From assembly GCA_019308645.1 (NCBI GenBank), contig JAFDHR010000192.1, positions 1 through 10,123 of the forward strand: 10,123 nt of DNA, in the 5' to 3' direction. The translations under genes and the position numbers were made by a program. Every line of letters starts with the position of its first letter. Within the stretch, counting starts at the first letter, position 1. Shown here in pieces: positions 5,911 to 10,123 of this stretch. The notes beneath the pieces are model-generated. The model was not told the DNA's origin and ran no database searches. It was given only the letters and a program-made list of their open reading frames with translations. Source of the stretch: Deltaproteobacteria bacterium (GTDB lineage: Bacteria; Desulfobacterota; DSM-4660; Desulfatiglandales; B25-G16).

Positions 5911-6930
5911 ATGAAAGCTTTGAAGTTGTTTGTTGTTATTTTGGTGTTAGCATTTTTTGCTACTGCAGGCGTGGCTATGGCAGGAACCCTTGACGAAGTT
6001 CGAGCAAAAGGGTTTATACAGGTGGGCGTTAATGGCGGCGTGTTTGGCTTTAGCATGCCTGACAAAAAAGGCGTATGGAAAGGCCTTGACGCGGATACAG
6101 GGCGGGCCATTGCGGCCGCCATATTTGGTGATGCAAGCAAGATAAAATTTGTTGCCCTTACGTCTCAGCAGCGTTTGACAGCTCTTCAGTCAAAAGAAAT
6201 TGATGTCTTGTGCCGTAATACCACGCAAACCCTGACTCGTGAAACCGCGGCTGGTATAAATTTTTGCCACGTGAACTATTATGACGGTCAGGGCTTCCTG
6301 GTTCCCAAGAAATTGGGCGTGAAGAGTGCCAGGGAGCTTGACGGAGCTACCATATGCGTCCTCCCGGGAACCACTACAGAGATGAATGCAGCTGATTTTT
6401 TCAGGAAGCATAACATGAAGTGGAAACCGGTCGTGATTGAGCAGACGACCGAGCTTAACAAGGCCTTCTTTGCAGGTCGCTGTGACTGCATTACCTCGGA
6501 CGCCTCGCAGTTGGCCGCTATTCGTTCTGTGGCTCTTAATCCAGACAATTATGTCCTATTGCCTGAGATTATTTCCAAGGAGCCTCTCTGCCCGGTGGTC
6601 CGTCATGGAGATGACCAATGGTATGATATTGTCAACTGGACGGTCATGGCCCTCATACAGGCTGAAGAATTCGGCATGACTTCGAAAAATGTGGATAGCA
6701 TGCTTAAAAGCAAGGATCCTGCAACAATGAGATTTTTAGGAGTAACGCCTGGTATGGGCAAGGCCCTTGGTCTTGATGAAAAATGGGCGTACAACATCAT
6801 CAAGCAGGTGGGCAACTACGGCGAAATCTTCGAGCGTAACGTCGGGCCCAATACCCCCCTTAAGCTTGAACGCGGGTTGAATGACCTGTGGACAAGGGGT
6901 GGACTGATGTATTCCGCAGCATTTAGATAA
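5911..6930 (+). CDS. aapJ: General L-amino-acid ABC transporter, periplasmic binding protein
   Basis: This 339-residue protein is the solute receptor of an AapJQMP/BztABCD-type importer, which takes up a broad range of L-amino acids (glutamate, glutamine, aspartate and others in characterised systems). A signal peptide covers residues 1-24 (hydrophobic core LFVVILVLAFF, cleavage after AMA). The mature part shows the family order: TLDEVRAKGFIQVGVNGG (26-43), GLDADTGRAIAAAIFGD (58-74), TALQSKEIDVLCRNTTQTLTR (90-110, including the substrate-contacting Arg/Thr cluster), YYDGQGFLVPKK (123-134) and ASQLAAIRS (198-206). The start has a near-ideal ribosome-binding site, AAGGAGGT at 5897-5904. Length is normal for the family. 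It is the first gene of the transporter cluster and is followed by a strong stem-loop that fits high expression relative to the permeases. Confidence 0.93.
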   Translation: MKALKLFVVILVLAFFATAGVAMAGTLDEVRAKGFIQVGVNGGVFGFSMPDKKGVWKGLDADTGRAIAAAIFGDASKIKFVALTSQQRLTALQSKEIDVLCRNTTQTLTRETAAGINFCHVNYYDGQGFLVPKKLGVKSARELDGATICVLPGTTTEMNAADFFRKHNMKWKPVVIEQTTELNKAFFAGRCDCITSDASQLAAIRSVALNPDNYVLLPEIISKEPLCPVVRHGDDQWYDIVNWTVMALIQAEEFGMTSKNVDSMLKSKDPATMRFLGVTPGMGKALGLDEKWAYNIIKQVGNYGEIFERNVGPNTPLKLERGLNDLWTRGGLMYSAAFR

Positions 6931-6940
6931 TCTTTTCTCC

Positions 6941-6975
6941 GGGTGCCCCTGTTGAGGGGCACCCTCTTGTTTTAT
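6941..6975 (+). terminator. Strong stem-loop after aapJ (intra-operon terminator/attenuator or mRNA stabiliser)
   Basis: GGGTGCCCC (6941-6949) pairs perfectly with GGGGCACCC (6956-6964) around the loop TGTTGA, ten bases after the aapJ stop. A T-rich but interrupted tract (TCTTGTTTTAT) follows. The position between the binding-protein gene and the first permease gene is typical of transporter operons in which the receptor is made in excess. Confidence 0.75.
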
Positions 6976-7085
6976 CCCTCCTTGGCCAACACGGTGTCTG
7001 GAATAGAAATTCGACAGGCCTGCCAGGGGCCGCGTTTTAGAGGTTTAGACAAGAAACCGGGGCTACAAAAGGATACGAAAAATTC

Positions 7086-8258
7086 ATGGAGAACACACTT
7101 CCGGGCAGTGTTCCATTCTGGCTTGACCCCAAAAAACGGGCCATCATGTTTCAGATTGCCGTGTTTGCTATGGTGGGACTGCTGGCATATTATCTTGTAT
7201 CTAATACCCTGTTAAACCTTAAAAAACAATCTATTGCCACAGGATTCGGCTTTTTCAATGAGGAATCTTCTTTTGAGATCGGCGAATCCCTCATCCCTTA
7301 TTCAGCGGCCAGTTCCTATTGCCGGGCCCTGGTTGTCGGTGCTTTGAATACCTTGAAAGTAGCCTTTATAGGTATCGTTTTCACAATTATCCTAGGGACA
7401 ATCGTTGGAGTTGCCCGTCTGTCTTCCAATTGGCTGGTCTCAAAACTGGCATCTATATATATTGAAGTCATGCAGGATATTCCCATACTCCTGCAATTGT
7501 TTTTCTGGTATGCCATATTTTACGAAACCTTTCCCTCTCCCCGGCAGGCCCTATGCCCCATAAATGGCCTGTTCCTTTGTAACCGCGGGGTGGCCTTTAC
7601 AGTCCCGGAGGCGCATCCTGCACATAAATATATGATTTTGGCCTTTTTTGTGGGCTGTGGGGTGGTTTACCTCGTGCGTAGATGGGCGAAGAAACGGCAG
7701 GAAAAAACAGGGCAGTTTTTTCCTGTCATTCGCGTCTCTATCGGCCTGATCATAGGGCTACCCTTGATCACCTGGTTAGCATTTGATGCTCCAATGAACA
7801 TGGATGCCCCCAAACTTATAGGGTTTAACTTTAAGGGCGGTATGACTTTAAGCCCTGAGTTCATCGCCCTTTTGCTTGGGCTTATCTTATATACAGCCGC
7901 GTTCGTGGCCGAAGTAGTGCGGGCAGGGATACAGTCGGTCAGTAAGGGCCAGAGAGAAGCTGCCATGTCAATCGGTCTTAGACCTGCTCCTATTTTAAAC
8001 CTGGTGATTCTACCCCAGGCCCTCAGGGTCATCATTCCACCACTGACCAGTCAGATGCTCAACCTGACAAAAAACAGTTCCCTGGCCGTAGCTATCGGAT
8101 ACCCCGACTTTGTTTCAGTAGCCAACACAACCATTTTTCAGACAGGACAGGCCATTGAGGGGGTAGCCATGATCATGGCGGTATATCTTATCTTCAGCCT
8201 TTCAACATCGGCTTTTATGAACTGGTATAATAAAAGAGTGACTCTTGTAGAGAGATAG
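7086..8258 (+). CDS. aapQ: General L-amino-acid ABC transporter, permease subunit AapQ
   Basis: The 390-residue inner-membrane permease is of the polar-amino-acid (HisM-like) type. A first transmembrane helix lies at about residues 20-39. The permease core begins near 83 (VVGALNTLKVAFIGIVFTIILGTIVGVARLS in family consensus order), with EVMQDIPILLQLFFWY (127-142) after it. An insert with an extra helix (about 150-235) is characteristic of AapQ/BztB. The EAA loop that contacts the ATPase is at 291-310 (EAAMSIGL...ILPQA). The C-terminal helix spans about 360-378. The start ATG has AAAAGGA about 12 bases upstream, a rather long spacing. The stop codon overlaps the possible GTG start of aapM by one base, pointing to translational coupling. 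Confidence 0.92.
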   Translation: MENTLPGSVPFWLDPKKRAIMFQIAVFAMVGLLAYYLVSNTLLNLKKQSIATGFGFFNEESSFEIGESLIPYSAASSYCRALVVGALNTLKVAFIGIVFTIILGTIVGVARLSSNWLVSKLASIYIEVMQDIPILLQLFFWYAIFYETFPSPRQALCPINGLFLCNRGVAFTVPEAHPAHKYMILAFFVGCGVVYLVRRWAKKRQEKTGQFFPVIRVSIGLIIGLPLITWLAFDAPMNMDAPKLIGFNFKGGMTLSPEFIALLLGLILYTAAFVAEVVRAGIQSVSKGQREAAMSIGLRPAPILNLVILPQALRVIIPPLTSQMLNLTKNSSLAVAIGYPDFVSVANTTIFQTGQAIEGVAMIMAVYLIFSLSTSAFMNWYNKRVTLVER

Positions 8259-9361
8259 TGAGACACATGGAAGAAGCTGTAAAAGGGACACAGATAGGGG
8301 AGTTAAGGCCTCCTGTAACCAGCGTGGGGGTCATAGGATGGGCAAAAAACAACCTTTTCAATGGCTGGTTTAACTCTATCCTTACCATTGTGACCCTCTT
8401 CTTTCTTTGGAAAATCGTGCCTCCACTCTTACAATGGGCCTTCATTGACAGTGTATGGCATACGTCCGGACAGGGGTGCAGGGAGGCTGAGGGTGCCTGC
8501 TGGTCCGTTATCTATACAAACTTCCGTTTTATTATCTTCGGTTTTTTTCCCTACGAACAGCATTGGCGTCCCTTGCTGGCCATGTTTATTCTGTTCGGTC
8601 TCCTTTTTTACAGCAGAGACCGGAATCACTGGAAAAAGCCATTAGGCTATTCGTGGATCGTGGGGCTTTTCACCATGGGCCTGCTCATGAAGGGGGGGCT
8701 TTTTGGACTGACGCCAGTGGAGAGTACCCAGTGGGGGGGATTACCTCTAACACTCCTGCTCTCTGTTTTCGGGCTTACAGCCGCCTACCCCCTGGGCGTT
8801 ATCCTGGCCCTGGGACGTCAATCCAAAATGCATGGCTTAAAATGGCTCTCTATTCTTTATATTGAGTTGATACGTGGAGTGCCGCTTATCAGCCTGCTTT
8901 TTATGTCCTCGGTCATTTTTCCCCTGTTTTTACCAGAAGGGATCACGATCAATAAACTCCTCAGGGCACAGGTGGCCATTATCTTGTTTACCGCTGCTTA
9001 TATTGCGGAGGTGGTTCGTGGGGGTTTACAGGGGATGTCCCTTGGGCAGTATGAGGCAGCGGAATCGATGGGATTGAATTACTACCAGACTATGCGACTG
9101 GTTATCTTACCTCAGGCCCTGAAGATCGTGATTCCGCCCACTGTGAGCATTCTCATCTCAGCATTTAAGGACACATCCCTTGTAGTGATAATTGCGCTCT
9201 ACGACCTGCTCAAGACGACCCAGTCTGCTCTTTCAGATCCTGAATGGATGGGATTCAGCCGCGAGGCATATATCTTTATTGCCATCCTTTATTTTTTAGG
9301 CTGTTTTTCCATGTCCAGTTACAGCCGAAAGCTGGAAAAAGAGTTGTCAACAGAAGATTGA
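8258..9361 (+). CDS. aapM: General L-amino-acid ABC transporter, permease subunit AapM
   Basis: The 367-residue permease partners AapQ in the membrane channel. Features of AapM/BztC are an N-terminal cytoplasmic stretch, a first helix at about 39-58, the segment ACWSVIYTNFRFIIFGFFPYE (80-100), two further helices (about 105-117 and 132-146), then the conserved core from GLTPVESTQWGGLPLTLLL (150-168). The EAA loop is at 266-285 (EAAESMGL...ILPQA). The GTG at 8258 overlaps the aapQ stop; an ATG three codons later (8267) is an equally plausible start, giving 364 residues. Coupled translation with aapQ is likely. The coding region ends 144 bp before aapP, an unusually wide gap for this operon. 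Confidence 0.92.
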   Translation: MRHMEEAVKGTQIGELRPPVTSVGVIGWAKNNLFNGWFNSILTIVTLFFLWKIVPPLLQWAFIDSVWHTSGQGCREAEGACWSVIYTNFRFIIFGFFPYEQHWRPLLAMFILFGLLFYSRDRNHWKKPLGYSWIVGLFTMGLLMKGGLFGLTPVESTQWGGLPLTLLLSVFGLTAAYPLGVILALGRQSKMHGLKWLSILYIELIRGVPLISLLFMSSVIFPLFLPEGITINKLLRAQVAIILFTAAYIAEVVRGGLQGMSLGQYEAAESMGLNYYQTMRLVILPQALKIVIPPTVSILISAFKDTSLVVIIALYDLLKTTQSALSDPEWMGFSREAYIFIAILYFLGCFSMSSYSRKLEKELSTED

Positions 9362-9505
9362 TACCGGATACTTATTCTTGATAATGGCTGCCAAATGTTT
9401 TATGTTGCTTAATGAAATGTTATTACATTCCGCCCCAGTGAAATATGCTTTGCGTTTCACAGGGTACGCATTACGAAATCCGAAATCGAACTATGATAGG
9501 CTCTC
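9362..9505. repeat. Intergenic repeat-like spacer between aapM and aapP
   Basis: The 144-bp gap contains the inverted repeat GTGAAA (9438-9443)/TTTCAC (9455-9460), extended by nearby CC/GG pairs, followed by the tandem heptamer CGAAATC at 9474-9480 and 9481-9487. It looks like a small dispersed repeat rather than a normal operon junction. No convincing promoter or terminator was seen. Confidence 0.45.
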
Positions 9506-10123
9506 ATGAACGAGGAATTAACAAAAAATGCTGAAAACCGGGCGTCTGATGAAGCCATGATAGAAATCATTGATATGCATAAGTGGTTTGGAGACTTCCA
9601 TGTTCTCCAGGGCATTAACCTGACCGTGGGCAAAAAGGAACGCATTGTCATCTGCGGCCCTTCAGGCTCCGGAAAATCAACCCTGATCCGCTGCATCAAC
9701 CGTCTCGAAGAGCATCAACGTGGCCGGATCGTCGTGGATGGTATTGAGCTTACCAATAACATAAAAAATATCGAGAAAATCCGCGCAGAAGTAGGTATGG
9801 TATTTCAGCACTTTAACCTTTTTCCTCACCTTACTATTGTTGAAAACCTGACCTTAGGGCCTATATGGGTAAGAAAGGTTCCCAAGTTCGAAGCTGAGGA
9901 AACAGCCATGTTTAATCTGGAAAAGGTGCACATCATCGCTGAACAGGCCAAAAAATATCCAGGACAGCTTTCAGGCGGGCAGCAGCAACGTGTCGCTATT
10001 GCTCGCAGCCTCTGCATGAATCCTAAAATTATGCTCTTTGATGAGCCTACCTCTGCCCTGGACCCTGAAATGATCAAGGAAGTGCTTGATGCTATGATAG
10101 ATCTTGCTCAAGAAGGCATGACC
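9506..10123 (+). CDS. aapP: General L-amino-acid ABC transporter, ATPase subunit AapP (3' end cut by window)
   Basis: The first 206 codons of the transporter ATPase are present; the frame is still open at the window end, and the family is usually about 240-260 residues. Motifs in order: Walker [10 protein letters not shown] (51-59), Q-loop [10 protein letters not shown] (99-108), ABC signature LSGGQQQR (155-162), Walker B IMLFDEP (175-181) and D-loop SALD (183-186). The missing part should contain the switch histidine. The segment [11 protein letters not shown] (117-127) is typical of AapP/BztD. The ATG at 9506 has a modest AGG at 9498-9500; the extra N-terminal residues before [12 protein letters not shown] are normal for the subfamily, and an internal ATG (residue 18) is a less likely start. 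AapP hydrolyses ATP on the cytoplasmic side of AapQM. Confidence 0.93.
   Translation, partial: MNEELTKNAENRASDEAMIEIIDMHKWFGDFHVLQGINLTVGKKERIVICGPSGSGKSTLIRCINRLEEHQRGRIVVDGIELTNNIKNIEKIRAEVGMVFQHFNLFPHLTIVENLTLGPIWVRKVPKFEAEETAMFNLEKVHIIAEQAKKYPGQLSGGQQQRVAIARSLCMNPKIMLFDEPTSALDPEMIKEVLDAMIDLAQEGMT

Noticed and set aside
6943..7215. Plus-strand 90-codon ORF over the aapJ-aapQ gap
   Set aside because: It begins inside the stem-loop and overlaps aapQ in another frame; no ribosome-binding site or family resemblance.
7667..8035. Minus-strand 122-codon ORF antisense to aapQ
   Set aside because: It lies entirely opposite a conserved permease frame, lacks recognisable motifs and is explained by codon bias of the sense gene.
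8563..8865. Plus-strand 100-codon ORF inside aapM
   Set aside because: Out-of-frame shadow of a clear permease gene.
1..10123. CRISPR array, tRNA/rRNA genes, transposase, toxin-antitoxin or defence genes
   Set aside because: No regularly spaced repeats, RNA gene signatures or proteins of these classes could be recognised on either strand.

Overview
The window looks like a chromosomal segment from an uncultured or little-studied Gram-negative bacterium, most plausibly a member of the former Deltaproteobacteria (Desulfobacterota). That placement is an inference. It rests on a complete-looking Aap/Bzt-type amino-acid ABC transporter set, an otherwise AT-rich background, and intergenic spaces loaded with small GC-rich palindromic repeats. 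No rRNA, tRNA, CRISPR array, transposase or phage gene was seen.

Left part (about 1-2760, all minus strand): an RmlD-type NAD(P)-dependent sugar-nucleotide reductase, a membrane-anchored Bem46-like alpha/beta hydrolase, and a small four-helix membrane protein that appears to be an internal duplication. Each has its own upstream gap, and promoter-like sequences can be read for all three, so they are probably separate transcription units. The gap upstream of the reductase holds a nested miniature inverted-repeat element whose end may supply the -35 box of the reductase promoter.

Middle part (about 3030-5740, plus strand): glucose-6-phosphate isomerase (pgi), then a second, oppositely oriented copy of the miniature element with further hairpins, then a TIM-barrel sugar-phosphate isomerase/epimerase-like protein. 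The start of this last gene is uncertain because of a nine-A run.

Right part (about 5900-10123, plus strand, clearly more GC-rich): the general L-amino-acid ABC transporter genes aapJ (periplasmic binding protein), aapQ and aapM (inner-membrane permeases) and aapP (ATPase, cut by the window end). AapJ captures amino acids in the periplasm, AapQ/AapM form the channel and AapP powers import. A strong stem-loop after aapJ probably sets binding-protein expression above the permeases, and a repeat-like spacer separates aapM from aapP.

No convincing new gene system is visible. The most interesting signals are the repeat architecture (two 71-bp arms, 70/71 identical and inverted, 3.5 kb apart), the possible promoter donated by a repeat end, the duplicated membrane protein and the compositional step at about 5.9 kb.
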